64,000 nucleotides of DNA from an uncultured Polaribacter sp. (GCF_947500975.1 NZ_CANMUE010000009.1:88665-152664), one strand, 5' to 3'. Shown: positions 35,209-45,900, numbered from the stretch's first letter. A program made the numbers and translations. Notes: a model not told the origin generated them from the letters alone.

Positions 35209-36231
35209 TTAAACCCCTTTTAAACGTTTAATAAATTTAGAAAAATCATTTTTATTAGGTGGAGATCCATCAAAAGGTAAAATATCCCAATTTCCGTTTT
35301 CATGAAAAATAGTAAAGTTAAAAACAGATGTATTTGCATCATCAGGATTTAACATTGGATAACGTAAATCTACATATTTATAAGTGCCAACTTTTTCTTT
35401 TTTTGAAAGATTAAAATAGTTGTTACTAAACCAAGTTAAGGTTTGAAGATTTTTATCAGTCATATCAATTAAATCGTGTTTTTTTTCAATTGTAATTATC
35501 TTTTCAGAAATTGATTTTTTATCTAGTAAAGAATAGAAAGTTAAGTAATAATTATTTTCACCTTCTGCAACTGCATACCACAAAATATTATTTAAAATGG
35601 TAGGTTGTGCAGAAAACCGTGCGTAAGTAATCCCAGCTTTATCAAATGATTTTTTAAAAACTGAGTCTACATAAAATTTATTAATAATGGTAAAAATCAT
35701 GTATGCAGAACTAATATAAATCCCTGTTTTTAACCACCAACGTCTTCTTGTTCTTTTTCTGTTGAAAAACATCAAAATAATCATACATAATAAAAAAGGA
35801 ACTGTATATAATGGATCTGCAACTGAAATATTATTAAAAGCAACTCTATAATCAGAAAAAGGAGCAAAAAGCTGTGTTCCGTAAGGGGTAAAACAATCTA
35901 AAAGAGGGTGCGTAAAAATGGCTAAAAAGAATAACCAAATCCAATCTTTTAAAGTGCTAGTTTCTCTTCTTTTACCAGAGTTATAGAGTTTGAAGGTAAT
36001 CCACCCCAATAAAAATGCGCCCAAAATTGCAAATAAAATAGAGTGCATAAATCCACGATGAAAAGCCATGGCTTGTATTTCATTGCTATATAAAAACCTG
36101 CCGATAAAAACATCTAAATCTGGAATTGTACCACCTATTGCGCCAAATAATAAAGCTTTGTTTCCTATTTTTTTTCCAAGTACAATTTCTCCACAAGTAG
36201 CACCTAAAACAATTTGAGTTAATGAATCCAT
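35209..36231 (-). CDS. Membrane-bound metal-dependent hydrolase, DUF457/YdjM family
   Basis: A 340-aa protein. The N-terminal half is membrane-embedded and carries the family signature: MDSLTQIVLGATCGEIVLGK, GGTIPDLDVFIGRF, AFHRGFMHSILFAI, and FTHPLLDCFTPYGTQLFAPF with likely metal-binding His/Asp residues. The C-terminal third (about 220-340) is soluble and beta-rich. The function of the family is not established (E. coli YdjM is a LexA-regulated member). The ATG at 36231 is chosen over 36315, because the longer form overlaps nhaC and a -7 element sits at 36236-36243, directly before this ATG. Confidence 0.87.
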   Translation of the reverse strand: MDSLTQIVLGATCGEIVLGKKIGNKALLFGAIGGTIPDLDVFIGRFLYSNEIQAMAFHRGFMHSILFAILGAFLLGWITFKLYNSGKRRETSTLKDWIWLFFLAIFTHPLLDCFTPYGTQLFAPFSDYRVAFNNISVADPLYTVPFLLCMIILMFFNRKRTRRRWWLKTGIYISSAYMIFTIINKFYVDSVFKKSFDKAGITYARFSAQPTILNNILWYAVAEGENNYYLTFYSLLDKKSISEKIITIEKKHDLIDMTDKNLQTLTWFSNNYFNLSKKEKVGTYKYVDLRYPMLNPDDANTSVFNFTIFHENGNWDILPFDGSPPNKNDFSKFIKRLKGV

Positions 36232-36235
36232 ATTA

Positions 36236-36243
36236 CAAAAGTA
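36236..36243 (-). promoter_or_regulatory. -7 element for the DUF457 hydrolase gene
   Basis: Minus-strand TACTTTTG, a TAnnTTTG match ending 4 nt before the ATG at 36231. A transcript from it would be leaderless or nearly so. Confidence 0.5.
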
Positions 36244-36309
36244 AACCAACCAATTTGATTTGCATAACATCTTGTAAAATCGTAACATTACATTACCAAA
36301 TTTTATAGA

Positions 36310-37779
36310 ATGCAAGAGGATAAAAACTTATCAGAAATTGAAATTGAAGATCAAAAAATAATTGATAATAAAGAGTTAAGCCTTTTAGAATCTTTAATCC
36401 CTGTAGTTATTTTAATGGGGTTATTAGCTTACAATATCTTTTTTGTAGAAGGGCAAGAATGGTTTGGGGGTTACACAAATCAATATATTTTATTAATTGG
36501 AGGTCTGGTTGCCGCAGCTGTTGGTTTTTTTAACAAAGTAACTATTCATAAAATGATTGCAGAGGTTTGGGAAAATTGGAAAAGTATTTTTGTACCTGTT
36601 TTAATTTTAGCTTTAGTAGGTGCATTGGCAGGAACTTGGTTGGTTAGTGGTATTATACCAGCAATGGTTTATTACGGTTTACAAGTTTTAAGTCCAGCAA
36701 TATTTTTACCTGCTTGTGTAATCATTGCAGCAATAATTTCTATTGCAACGGGTAGTTCTTGGACAACGTCTGCAACAGTTGGTATAGCTTTGGTTGGGAT
36801 AGGAAGTGCGTTAGGTATACCTGCAGGAATGATTGCAGGAGCAGTAATTTCTGGGGCTTATTTTGGCGATAAAATGTCTCCACTTTCTGATACTACCAAT
36901 TTAGCACCAGCAATGGCTGGTACAGATTTATTTACACACATAAAATATATGGCATATACAACAGTGCCAACAATAGTAATAACATTAATTGTATTTGCTA
37001 TTTTAAGCGGAACAATAGATACCACTGGTGGTGCAGATATAAGTGATTTATTAACTTCTATAGACAATACATTTTACATTTCTCCTTGGTTATTTTTAGT
37101 TCCTATAGCTGTAATTGTAATGATTTTGATGAAAACAAAACCATTAATAGCATTGGTGATTGGAGTATTTTTAGCAGCAATTTTTGCATTTATTTTTCAG
37201 ACTGATGTACTAAGTTCGTTGTCAGCGTCAAAATTTCAATCAGTTTTAAATGCTATTTGGACAGATACTCAAGTTGAAACTAGTGATGAAAAATTAAGTG
37301 AATTATTTTCTTCTGGAGGAATTTTAGGAATGTTATGGACCATCTTACTAATTATTTGTGCCATGGTTTTTGGAGGAGTTATGGATGCCATTGGTGCGTT
37401 AGCAAAAATTACAAAAGCGCTACTTTCTATAGCTACTTCTATTTTTGGGTTATTTGCAAGTACTGTTGTTAGTTGTTTAGGGTTAAATGTAATTGCATCT
37501 GACCAATATCTGGCGTTGGTAATTCCTGGAAAAATGTTTAAAAAAGCTTATGAAGATAGAGATTTAGCACCAGAAAATTTAAGTAGAACTTTAGAAGATT
37601 CTGGTACAGTAACTTCTGTTTTAATTCCTTGGAATACATGTGGAGCTTATCAGTCTGGAGTTTTAGGTGTTGGAGTAGGTGAGTATTTTATGTACGCAAT
37701 TTTTAATTGGTTATCTCCTTTTACAACGTTATTATTTGCTGCTTTAAATATTAAAATTAGACAGTTTGTAAAGAAATAA
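36310..37779 (+). CDS. nhaC: Na+/H+ antiporter, NhaC family
   Basis: Sodium/proton exchange at the inner membrane, contributing to pH and salt tolerance. The 489-aa product has about 11-12 hydrophobic helices. Family features are the SIATGSSWTTSATVGIALVG segment (about 144-163), the GAVISGAYFGDKMSPLSDTT block (about 178-197), and the C-terminal VIASDQYLALVIPGKMFKKA with GTVTSVLIPWNTCGAYQSGV. The N-terminus is a 25-residue acidic cytoplasmic tail. The GNAT gene starts 2 nt after it, so the two are probably co-transcribed. Confidence 0.93.
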   Translation: MQEDKNLSEIEIEDQKIIDNKELSLLESLIPVVILMGLLAYNIFFVEGQEWFGGYTNQYILLIGGLVAAAVGFFNKVTIHKMIAEVWENWKSIFVPVLILALVGALAGTWLVSGIIPAMVYYGLQVLSPAIFLPACVIIAAIISIATGSSWTTSATVGIALVGIGSALGIPAGMIAGAVISGAYFGDKMSPLSDTTNLAPAMAGTDLFTHIKYMAYTTVPTIVITLIVFAILSGTIDTTGGADISDLLTSIDNTFYISPWLFLVPIAVIVMILMKTKPLIALVIGVFLAAIFAFIFQTDVLSSLSASKFQSVLNAIWTDTQVETSDEKLSELFSSGGILGMLWTILLIICAMVFGGVMDAIGALAKITKALLSIATSIFGLFASTVVSCLGLNVIASDQYLALVIPGKMFKKAYEDRDLAPENLSRTLEDSGTVTSVLIPWNTCGAYQSGVLGVGVGEYFMYAIFNWLSPFTTLLFAALNIKIRQFVKK

Positions 37780-37781
37780 AA

Positions 37782-38234
37782 ATGATTACAAACGCAATTG
37801 CTTCTGATGCAAAAAGGTTAACAAATGTTGCATTAAAATCAAAAGCTTTTTGGGGTTATTCTAATGAATTAATTGAGAGTTGGAGAGAGGATTTAACTGT
37901 TTCTGAACAAATGGTTCAGCAAATGATTGTATATAAATATATGCAAGATGATGAAGTTGTAGGTTTTTATATTTTAAATCAGCCTGAAAACAAAACTATA
38001 GAATTAGAATTCTTATTTGTGTTACCAAAATTTATTGGAAAAGGTATTGGGAAGCAATTACTATATCATTCTTTTGAAAAAGCGAAAAGTTTACATTGTT
38101 TAGATATGATTGTATTAGTAGATCCTAATGCTAAATATTTTTATAAATCTAAAGGATTTGTAACTATAGAAAAGAAAAAGAGTTCTATTGCAAATCGTTT
38201 TTTGCCTTTGATGAAAAAAGATTTAAACAAATAG
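37782..38234 (+). CDS. GNAT-family N-acetyltransferase
   Basis: A 150-aa single-domain acetyltransferase. The acetyl-CoA-binding motif A is visible as LEFLFVLPKFIGKGIGKQLL (about 74-93, containing the R/Q-x-x-G-x-G/A-type loop as K-x-x-G-K-G-I-G-K), with the downstream NAKYFYKSKGFVTIEK motif (about 119-134) typical of motif B. Substrate unknown. It is coupled to nhaC by a 2-nt gap and converges with the small gene at 38241. Confidence 0.88.
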   Translation: MITNAIASDAKRLTNVALKSKAFWGYSNELIESWREDLTVSEQMVQQMIVYKYMQDDEVVGFYILNQPENKTIELEFLFVLPKFIGKGIGKQLLYHSFEKAKSLHCLDMIVLVDPNAKYFYKSKGFVTIEKKKSSIANRFLPLMKKDLNK

Positions 38235-38240
38235 AAATCA

Positions 38241-38438
38241 TTAATAAAATCCAAGGAAACCATGCAATAAAACATCAAACCAATCTTTAGGTTGCATTCC
38301 ATTTTCTATAGAAAGTGCATTTTCCCCTAAAATCCATTGAATTTTACCCCAAATATGTGGAGGGTTAAAAGGTGCTAATCCTAAAGTAAAACTTACAATT
38401 AAAAAGAGTTTCCAATTATTTTTTAATATTTTTTTCAT
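38241..38438 (-). CDS. Small membrane protein coupled to the porin gene
   Basis: A 65-aa product, unrecognised by function. It begins MKKILKNNWKLFLIVSFTLG, one likely membrane segment, followed by PFNPPHIWGKIQWILGENAL and a tail with PKDWFDVLLHGFLGFY. Its ATG overlaps the porin stop codon by one base (TAATG), which points to translational coupling and to a real gene. A partner of the porin or an assembly factor is possible but unproven. Confidence 0.65.
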   Translation of the reverse strand: MKKILKNNWKLFLIVSFTLGLAPFNPPHIWGKIQWILGENALSIENGMQPKDWFDVLLHGFLGFY

Positions 38439-40396
38439 TATATAAACCAATTCCATACTAGACCAAAACGTATTGTAAAATCTCTATATGGATAATTAGG
38501 TGCAGAAAAATAATTCTTTTTAGAAAATTCAGAAGTAATATTGTCAACTTTTAAGAATAAACGTGTTCTTCTAACTTGTGCGTTAAAAAAAACATCTAAA
38601 GTTGGAAATCCTATTTCTTCATCATTTTGAAGTGTAAATTCTGCTAATAATGGGTTGTAAGCATTTGCGTTATATTTTGTAAAATATTTAAAAGTTGCAC
38701 CAATGTTTACCAACATTGGTTTTCCTTTAAACCAATAATCTGTATAGTAAAAGGTGTTTCTTGTTACCAATTCTGGTACTCTAAAAACAGAGCTTCCGCT
38801 ACTTACATTTTGATACATTATAGTATTATCAAGTGCAAACTTTTTAAATTTAAATTCTCTATTTGCTTTTACTTTTAAATAAGTGATTTGACTTGTAAAT
38901 TGCTGAGGAGTATTATTCTCATCAAAATAAGTGTAGTTATCAATATTCGTAAAATTTAGATCAGCATTTATCCATTTTGAGTTAAATGTAAAACCTAAAT
39001 CCCTTGTGTTTACATTACTAAAATCGTTTTGCCAATTATAATCATCATAAGAACTTTGATGTAAAAGAGTATTAAAATTTGCTGATTTAGAGCTTAGTAA
39101 TAAGCTTCCTTTTAAAGTAAATAAACTATCTTTTTTATAAAGTGCTTCTCCTTTTAAATAACTGCCTGATAATCTGCTAGAGCCAGGCGTTAAAGAGCCA
39201 TTTGCATTTAATTGAAATTTTTTAATTTTTGCATTCCAACTAGCTCCAAGAGAAATTGCTCTTCCTGTTAATTCTAATTTATCAATATTACTATTGCTAT
39301 TTAAAATGGTGTCATAACCATATGTATAGTTGGTTAAATTTACTTTTGCTTTAAATTTACCTAGTACATATTTGGAGTTAAACTCTAAATTAACTTCATT
39401 ATTTGTAATTTTACTTTTGGCAGTATTGTTATCAAAATCAGTAGCGTTATTATCACCAAAAAAATCGGTAGTAGTTGTAGTTTGGGTAAAATTATAGCTT
39501 TTATTTTCTGAAGTTAAAATGTGCCCTATTTTTAAATTACTAAAATCTTTATCATTAATAGTGTCTTTACTTGCTAATAGTTTATAACTATGTTCAAGAT
39601 AAATTCTGTTACTATCAAATTGATTTTCGGCATCTTCTATATTTACATCTAAATTAGAGCGTGTATCAAAGTTTTCATTTTCATTAATAAAGTTTTCTAA
39701 TGCTGTATCTGTTAGTCCTCCATTTTCTTGATTAAAAAAATCTTGTGAAGTCATATGACCTCTAATTTCATACTGATTATTTTTTGTTTTATATGTAAAA
39801 GTACCTCTAAAGTTTCCGTTACTAGCTAATGCTCTTCTATAGTCACCCAAAGAACGTAAGCCTTTGTATGCAATAGAAACATTAAGTCTTTTTGAAAAGT
39901 TTAATGTAAATAAAGCATCCACAACTTGCCCTTGTTGTAATCCTGTTCTGTATAAAATTTCTGTAGTTGGTGTAGGAACTTCATAGTAATTAATGTCATC
40001 TACATCAAAATAACTAAACTGTTTTGCAGTAAAACCAATATCTGGTAATTGATTTACATTGCTAAAACTATATCCTAAATTATTAAAAGTTTGTCCTTGA
40101 TTATGAAATGCTAGTAATTCAAAATTATCTTTTCTTAAATAATTAAAAAGATATTCTTTACGAATCGTTAAAGTAGTGTCTATATAAGTTGTGTCTCTTT
40201 TATGTGAAAATATTTTATAATCAGTGTATTTTGTTTTTCCTGACAGAATCACTTTCGTTTCACTAGAATATGAGGTGGAATCGTTATCAAAATTACTTTC
40301 AATACTTAAGTCTTTTATTCTATTAAATCCTTGACAAAAAACATTGTTAAAGCTTAGAGTAGTTAATAATAAAAAAATAAAAAGTTGTTTGTTCAT
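38438..40396 (-). CDS. Putative porin, Bacteroidota PF14121 type
   Basis: A 652-aa predicted outer-membrane beta-barrel. The signal peptide is MNKQLFIFLLLTTLSFNNVF ending in CQ near residue 22. Features of the family's 'putative porin' group are the N-terminal stretch TTLTIRKEYLFNYLRKDNFE, then GQTFNNLGYSF, and LYRTGLQQGQVVDALFTLNF near residue 160. Strands then continue to a C-terminal RDFTIRFGLVWNWFI ending in Phe-Ile. Many Asn- and Asp-rich loops alternate with strands. Transport substrate unknown. A 65-aa coupled gene lies directly downstream and a -7 element upstream. Confidence 0.85.
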   Translation of the reverse strand: MNKQLFIFLLLTTLSFNNVFCQGFNRIKDLSIESNFDNDSTSYSSETKVILSGKTKYTDYKIFSHKRDTTYIDTTLTIRKEYLFNYLRKDNFELLAFHNQGQTFNNLGYSFSNVNQLPDIGFTAKQFSYFDVDDINYYEVPTPTTEILYRTGLQQGQVVDALFTLNFSKRLNVSIAYKGLRSLGDYRRALASNGNFRGTFTYKTKNNQYEIRGHMTSQDFFNQENGGLTDTALENFINENENFDTRSNLDVNIEDAENQFDSNRIYLEHSYKLLASKDTINDKDFSNLKIGHILTSENKSYNFTQTTTTTDFFGDNNATDFDNNTAKSKITNNEVNLEFNSKYVLGKFKAKVNLTNYTYGYDTILNSNSNIDKLELTGRAISLGASWNAKIKKFQLNANGSLTPGSSRLSGSYLKGEALYKKDSLFTLKGSLLLSSKSANFNTLLHQSSYDDYNWQNDFSNVNTRDLGFTFNSKWINADLNFTNIDNYTYFDENNTPQQFTSQITYLKVKANREFKFKKFALDNTIMYQNVSSGSSVFRVPELVTRNTFYYTDYWFKGKPMLVNIGATFKYFTKYNANAYNPLLAEFTLQNDEEIGFPTLDVFFNAQVRRTRLFLKVDNITSEFSKKNYFSAPNYPYRDFTIRFGLVWNWFI

Positions 40397-40414
40397 GATA
40401 AATATCTACAAAAG

Positions 40415-40422
40415 CAAATGTA
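40415..40422 (-). promoter_or_regulatory. -7 element for the putative porin gene
   Basis: Minus-strand TACATTTG followed by C matches TAnnTTTG, 18 nt upstream of the ATG at 40396. Confidence 0.5.
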
Positions 40423-40516
40423 AAATAATTAAACGATAATAAATACCAATAATTTCAATAGAAACTGTTAATTATTAAAATGTTTTAAGAGAAAAAGATT
40501 TCTTTTCTTTGTATAT

Positions 40517-41116
40517 ATGTTAAAATCAAATTTTAGTGGTTTTCTTTTAGAGGTTGGTGCAGACGAAGCAGGTAGAGGTTGCTTGTCTGGCCCTGTGGTT
40601 GCAGCAGCAGTTATTTTACCTGAAAACTTTAAGCATCCTTTTTTAAATGATTCTAAACAATTGTCAGAAAAAAAGCGAGATCAACTTCGTTTAATTATCG
40701 AAGAAAAGGCAGTTGCTTTTGGAGTTTCATTTGTTTGGCAAGATGAAGTTGATAAAATTAATGTTTTACAAGCATCAATTACAGGAATGCACAGAGCAAT
40801 CGATCAACTAAAAATTACTCCAGAGTTTATTATTGTTGATGGAAACAAGTTTAAGAATTATAATAAAATACCTTATGAAACTATTGTAAAAGGTGATGCT
40901 AAATATTTAAGCATTGCAGCAGCCTCTGTATTAGCAAAAACATATAGAGATGAATATATGCAAAAAATTCATCAAGAATTTCCAATGTATAATTGGGCAA
41001 AAAATAAAGGTTATCCAACCAAAGAACACAGAAATGCAATTCGCCAATTTGGGGCAACCAATTATCATCGGAAATCTTTTAAATTATTACCAGAACAATT
41101 AAAATTAGAGTTGTAA
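40517..41116 (+). CDS. rnhB: Ribonuclease HII
   Basis: Removes ribonucleotides and RNA primers from DNA-RNA hybrids. The 199-aa product has the catalytic DEDD set: D and E in [20 protein letters not shown] near residue 14, D in [13 protein letters not shown] (about 108), and D of [15 protein letters not shown] (about 143), with the conserved [17 protein letters not shown] helix. Length and start are normal. It is followed 29 nt later by the NdpA-like gene on the same strand. Confidence 0.96.
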   Translation: MLKSNFSGFLLEVGADEAGRGCLSGPVVAAAVILPENFKHPFLNDSKQLSEKKRDQLRLIIEEKAVAFGVSFVWQDEVDKINVLQASITGMHRAIDQLKITPEFIIVDGNKFKNYNKIPYETIVKGDAKYLSIAAASVLAKTYRDEYMQKIHQEFPMYNWAKNKGYPTKEHRNAIRQFGATNYHRKSFKLLPEQLKLEL

Positions 41117-41145
41117 TTTTTCTATTTTTACGTTCTCAATTTTAG

Positions 41146-42201
41146 ATGATGATAAAAAAAACACGCGCAGAAATTACCAAATGTATCTTACATAAAGTAG
41201 CCAACAAATTTAACAGTGGTCACAATGTTTTTTCTGAAGATTTAATTCGCTTTGATCAAGAAAGTTATGATTTGATGAAGAGTTTTCTATTAAAACCTTT
41301 TGGAACGTTAACCCAAAGCTATCGTTTTTCTCATCATGCAGATGTTCGCTTAAATGAATTAAATAGTTATGCTTCTGAGATTTTTAAAGTGGAAAGCTCA
41401 TTTATAGAATATTCTAAAAATATTGTAAATCACTTGTATGAACAATCTAATTCTGCTCAGATAAAAACTGGAGATGTTATTATTGTTTTAATTGAAGGAA
41501 TTGAATATAACGATGTTTTAACAGAAGCTGTTGGTGTTTTTAAAATTGAAAATAAAGTTGATTTTTTTCAAACATATTTAGATGATAATGAGAGTTTTGA
41601 TGTTGTTGTACAGCAAGGAATATCAACAAAAAAAATAGATAAGGGTTGTCTAATTTTAAATACTTCAGATACTGAAGGAACGGTTGTTTTATCTGTAGAT
41701 AATAATAATTATGATGCTCAATATTGGATTAAAAATTTTTTGAGTGTAAAGTTAGCAGACGATTATAATTCGCACACGCAAAACTATTTAGAGTTGTGTA
41801 AAGAGTTTTCTGAAGAAGTAATAAAACCTGAATTAGGAAAACACCAACAGGGTAATTTTTTAGCAAATACGGTAGATTATTTTAAAGAACATGAAGCTGT
41901 AGATTATCATGATTTTAAAGACGAAATTTTTGAAGAAGACAAACACAAAGAGTTATTTGATGATTATAAAAAACATTATGAAACCTTAAATGATGTTTTA
42001 ATTAGAAATAACTTTGATGTTTCTGGTGTTGTTTTAAAGAAAGAAAAAAGCAAGTTAAAAACTGAAATTAAACTTGACACTAATATCGTTATAAAATTAG
42101 ATGTTGATGCACCTGATGCAGCTTCAGAACATTTAGAAAGAGGTTATGATGAAGAGAAAAAAATGAAATATTATAAAGTTTATTTTAATGATGAGAAGTA
42201 A
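41146..42201 (+). CDS. Nucleoid-associated protein, NdpA/YejK family
   Basis: A 351-aa soluble protein of the 37-kDa nucleoid-associated family. Recognised features are the N-terminal KCILHKVANKFNSGHNVFSE, SYRFSHHADVRLNELNSYAS, the Asp-rich segment LILNTSDTEGTVVLSVDNNN, YDAQYWIKNFLSVKLADDYN, and the C-terminal DAASEHLERGYDEEKKMKYY. E. coli YejK associates with the nucleoid and topoisomerase IV; the role here is inferred from family only. The start is one of two adjacent ATGs. Its 3' end overlaps lipB tail-to-tail by 17 bp. Confidence 0.88.
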   Translation: MMIKKTRAEITKCILHKVANKFNSGHNVFSEDLIRFDQESYDLMKSFLLKPFGTLTQSYRFSHHADVRLNELNSYASEIFKVESSFIEYSKNIVNHLYEQSNSAQIKTGDVIIVLIEGIEYNDVLTEAVGVFKIENKVDFFQTYLDDNESFDVVVQQGISTKKIDKGCLILNTSDTEGTVVLSVDNNNYDAQYWIKNFLSVKLADDYNSHTQNYLELCKEFSEEVIKPELGKHQQGNFLANTVDYFKEHEAVDYHDFKDEIFEEDKHKELFDDYKKHYETLNDVLIRNNFDVSGVVLKKEKSKLKTEIKLDTNIVIKLDVDAPDAASEHLERGYDEEKKMKYYKVYFNDEK

Positions 42202-42895
42202 TAAATTCATCAACTTCAAATAATGCTTTAAAGTGCTTTAATATTTTTTGTTTCACTTCTTCTATATCTACTTTTTTACCTAGTTCAACTTCCATAGAAG
42301 TAACTGCTTTACCTCTAATTCCACAAGGTATTATATTGTCAAAATAACCTAGGTTGGTATTCGCGTTTAAGGCAAAACCATGCATGGTTACCCAGCGAGA
42401 TGAACGAATTCCCATTGCGCAAATTTTACGAGCAAATGGCGTTTCTACATCTAACCAAACACCAGTTTCTCCATCACTTCTAACACCTTTTAAACCATAT
42501 TCTGCAATGGTTAAAATAATGGTTTCTTCTAGTAAACGTAAGTATTTATGAATGTCTGTAAAAAAGTTTTCTAAATCTAAAATAGGATATCCAACAATTT
42601 GACCCGGTCCATGATAAGTAATGTCGCCACCTCTATTTATTTTATAAAAAGTAGCACCTTTTTCTTTTAGCTGATTTTCATTTAACAATAAATTACTTAA
42701 ATCACCACTTTTACCTAAAGTATACACATGAGGGTGTTCTACAAATAACAGATGATTTTCTGTATCATTTTGTAAATTTTTTCTTCGATTTTCAATTTTA
42801 ACATCTACAATTTCTTGTAGCAATGTTGTTTGATAATCCCAGGTTTCTTTATAGTCTTTATTGGCTAAATCTTGTAATAATATTTTTCTATTCAT
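42185..42895 (-). CDS. lipB: Octanoyl-[acyl-carrier-protein]:protein N-octanoyltransferase
   Basis: Transfers octanoyl groups from ACP to lipoyl domains, the first step of lipoate synthesis. The 236-aa product has the family motifs RGGDITYHGPGQIVGYPILD (about 79-98), ARKICAMGIRSSRWVTMHGF with the catalytic lysine (RKI), and the catalytic cysteine in DNIIPCGIRGKAVTSM. The ATG at 42895 (MNRKILLQDL) is chosen over 42907, since a -7 element at 42905-42912 overlaps the longer start. It is divergent from the metalloprotease gene. Confidence 0.95.
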   Translation of the reverse strand: MNRKILLQDLANKDYKETWDYQTTLLQEIVDVKIENRRKNLQNDTENHLLFVEHPHVYTLGKSGDLSNLLLNENQLKEKGATFYKINRGGDITYHGPGQIVGYPILDLENFFTDIHKYLRLLEETIILTIAEYGLKGVRSDGETGVWLDVETPFARKICAMGIRSSRWVTMHGFALNANTNLGYFDNIIPCGIRGKAVTSMEVELGKKVDIEEVKQKILKHFKALFEVDEFITSHH

Positions 42896-42904
42896 AATTA
42901 AATA

Positions 42905-42912
42905 CAAAGGTA
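42905..42912 (-). promoter_or_regulatory. -7 element for lipB
   Basis: Minus-strand TACCTTTG, a TAnnTTTG match 9 nt upstream of the ATG at 42895. It lies back-to-back with the protease -7 element at 42923-42930. Confidence 0.5.
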
Positions 42913-42922
42913 AATAAAACGT

Positions 42923-42930
42923 TATATTTG
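42923..42930 (+). promoter_or_regulatory. -7 element for the metalloprotease gene
   Basis: TATATTTG, 34 nt before the ATG at 42965. The two divergent promoters overlap in a 70-bp gap. Confidence 0.5.
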
Positions 42931-42964
42931 AAACGATAAATTTTTATATTAAATAATGTATTTT

Positions 42965-45900
42965 ATGAAAAGTAAATTATCTTTTTTACTACCGCTAATA
43001 GTTTTATTTTTTAACATTACTGCTGTTAATTCTCAAGAGGTATGGAAGAAAATTCAAAAAGAAAATTATTCAATTCAGAAAAAGGAGGTTTATGATAAAG
43101 AAAATTTTCCTTCTGATTATGTAATTTTTTCTTTAGAATCAGAATTATTTTCTGGTAAATTAAAAAAGACAAGTAAAGAAGAAAGTGTTGTAGAATTACC
43201 AAATTCAGAAGGCACTTTGTCAAAGTTTTTATTAAAAGAAACTTCAAATTTTGAAGAAGGTTTACAAGCTAAATTTCCAAATATAAAATCATATACAGCC
43301 CAAGGTTTAGATGATCCAACCGCTGTTGCAAAAATAAGTATTGGTACAGATGGTTTTCATGCAGTAATATTTTCAGGAAAAGAAGAAACTTTGTATGTAG
43401 ATCCCTATACAAAAGATAATGTAAATTACATCGTTTACAAAAGGAGTAGTTTAAGTAAGGTTGAAGATGATTTTAAATGTCAAGTAGAAGAAACTATTGG
43501 TAAAGAATTTACCACAAGTAATTTTGCTAAAAATGCAGATGATGGTAAATTAAGAACCTTTAGATTGGCTTTAGCTTGTAGTGGAGAATATGCAGAGTTT
43601 CATTTAGGAGCAGGTCAACAAAATATTCCAGATACAGAAACAGAAGAGGTAAAAAAAGCGGCTGTTTTATCTGCAATGAATACGTCAATTACAAGACTAA
43701 ATGGGGTGTTTGAAAAAGATTTGGCAGTTAAAATGATACTTGTTAGCAATAATGATGAGATTATTTTTTTAGATGCTGATACTGATGGTATTACTGATGG
43801 TAGTCCAAATACAATGATAGATGAAGTACAATCAATTTGTGATGCAGAAATTGGAAATGCAAATTACGATATTGGTCATCTTTACAGTGTTGGTGGTGAT
43901 GGTTTAGCAGGTTTAGGTGTGGTATGTGTTACAGGTCAAAAAGCAAGAGGTGTTACAGGTAGATCTCAACCGGTTGGTGATGCATACGATATAGATTATG
44001 TAGCACATGAATTGGGGCATCAGTTTGGTGCAACACACACACAAAACAATAATTGTAACAGAACAGATGATACAGCAGTAGAACCGGGTAGTGGATCTAC
44101 AATTATGGGGTATGCAGGTATTTGTTCTCCTGACGTACAATCTGGAAATTCAAATGGTAATAGTGATGATTATTTTCATACAGTAAGTATTGCTCAAATG
44201 TGGAATACTATTGAGTCTTCAGGAACTTGTGCATCAGAAACAGATACAAATAATACTGCGCCAACTGCAGATGCAGGTTTAGATTATTCAATTCCAAAAT
44301 CTACACCATTTAAATTATCTGGTGTAGCTGATGATGTTGATGGTACAAGTTCTTTAACTTATAATTGGGAGCAATTAGATAATGAAACTGCAACAATGCC
44401 GCCTTTATCATCAAGTACAATTGGACCTGTATTTAGATCTTTACCATCAAAAACAACTCCTATTAGATTTATGCCAGATTTAGCAACCGTAATTGCTGGC
44501 AGCACATCATCAACCTGGGAGGTTGTTCCTTCAGTTGCAAGAGAACTTAATTTTTCTTTTTTAGTGAGAGATAATCATGCTGGTGGAGGTAGTTCTGCTA
44601 GAGATGATATGGTGGTAACAGTTACAGATGCTGATGCTTTTACTGTAGATGTTCCAAATTCTGCTGTTATTTGGGATGTTGGTACAACTCAAACAGTTAC
44701 TTGGCAAAAAGGAACTACAGATATATCTCCAATTAGTTGTTCTTTTGTAAACATAAAATTATCTGTAGATGGAGGACTTACTTTTCCAATTGTTTTAAAA
44801 AATGATACACCAAATGATGGATCTGAAGATATAATAATACCAAATAATGCTACAGAGGAGGCAAGAATTATGGTAGAAGCTTCTGATAACATTTTTTACA
44901 ATGTAAATAGTGCTAATTTTACTATTAATTCTACATTACCTACATTCTTAATAACTGCCGAGATAGATAGTGAAACAGTTTGTAATTCAGGAAATAATTC
45001 TGTTGATTATAGTTTGAATTTTGATTTTATTAATAACTTTTCTGAAACAGTTACTTTATCTGCTTCAGGGTTTCCTACTGGCGCAAATGTTAATTTTAGC
45101 TCAGAAACGATTACAGATGATGGTAGTAGAATAATGACAATTTCAAATTTAGATGATAAAGCTGCTCAAGATTATACAATTATTGTATCGGGGAATTCTA
45201 CTTCTTTAAATCAAGAAATCGAAGTTTATTTGAAAGTAGTTAGTAGTGATTTTAATGAAGTGATTTTAAGTGCTCCTGAGGATAATTCAGAAGACTTTGA
45301 ATTAGAAGGAAGCCTAAATTGGAGTGAAGATTCAAATGCAGAATCATATAATGTAGAAGTTGCGCTAGATAGTGATTTTAATGACTTGGTATTTTCTAAC
45401 AATGTTAATACTAATACTGTACAAATTACACCAAGTTTAAATCAAGAAACTACTTATTTCTGGAGAGTTCAGTATGTAAATTCTTGTGGTACAGGAACTT
45501 TTAGTGATTCTTTTAGTTTTACTACATTGTCATGCGATGTTTGTGAATCTTTTGGTGATAATCAATACGCAACTAGTACAACACTTGTAGAATTTAACAC
45601 CATAAATAATGCTTCTGAAAAAGAAGGTGATAATGAAGCATATGGTGATTTTAAGTCCATAGAAACTTCTGTAACCATTAATGAAAGTTATGAGTTATCT
45701 GTAAATGTAAATACAGATGGAGATTATAGGGTGCATACAAAAGCATGGATAGATTGGAACAGAAATTGTGTTTTTGATGAAAATGAAGAGTATGATTTAG
45801 GTTTTGCTGAGAATACTACAGATGGAGTCACAAATGGGAGTCCGATTACAATTCAGGTGCCAGAAGATGCAAAAATTGGTGCTACCATATTAAGAGTGTC

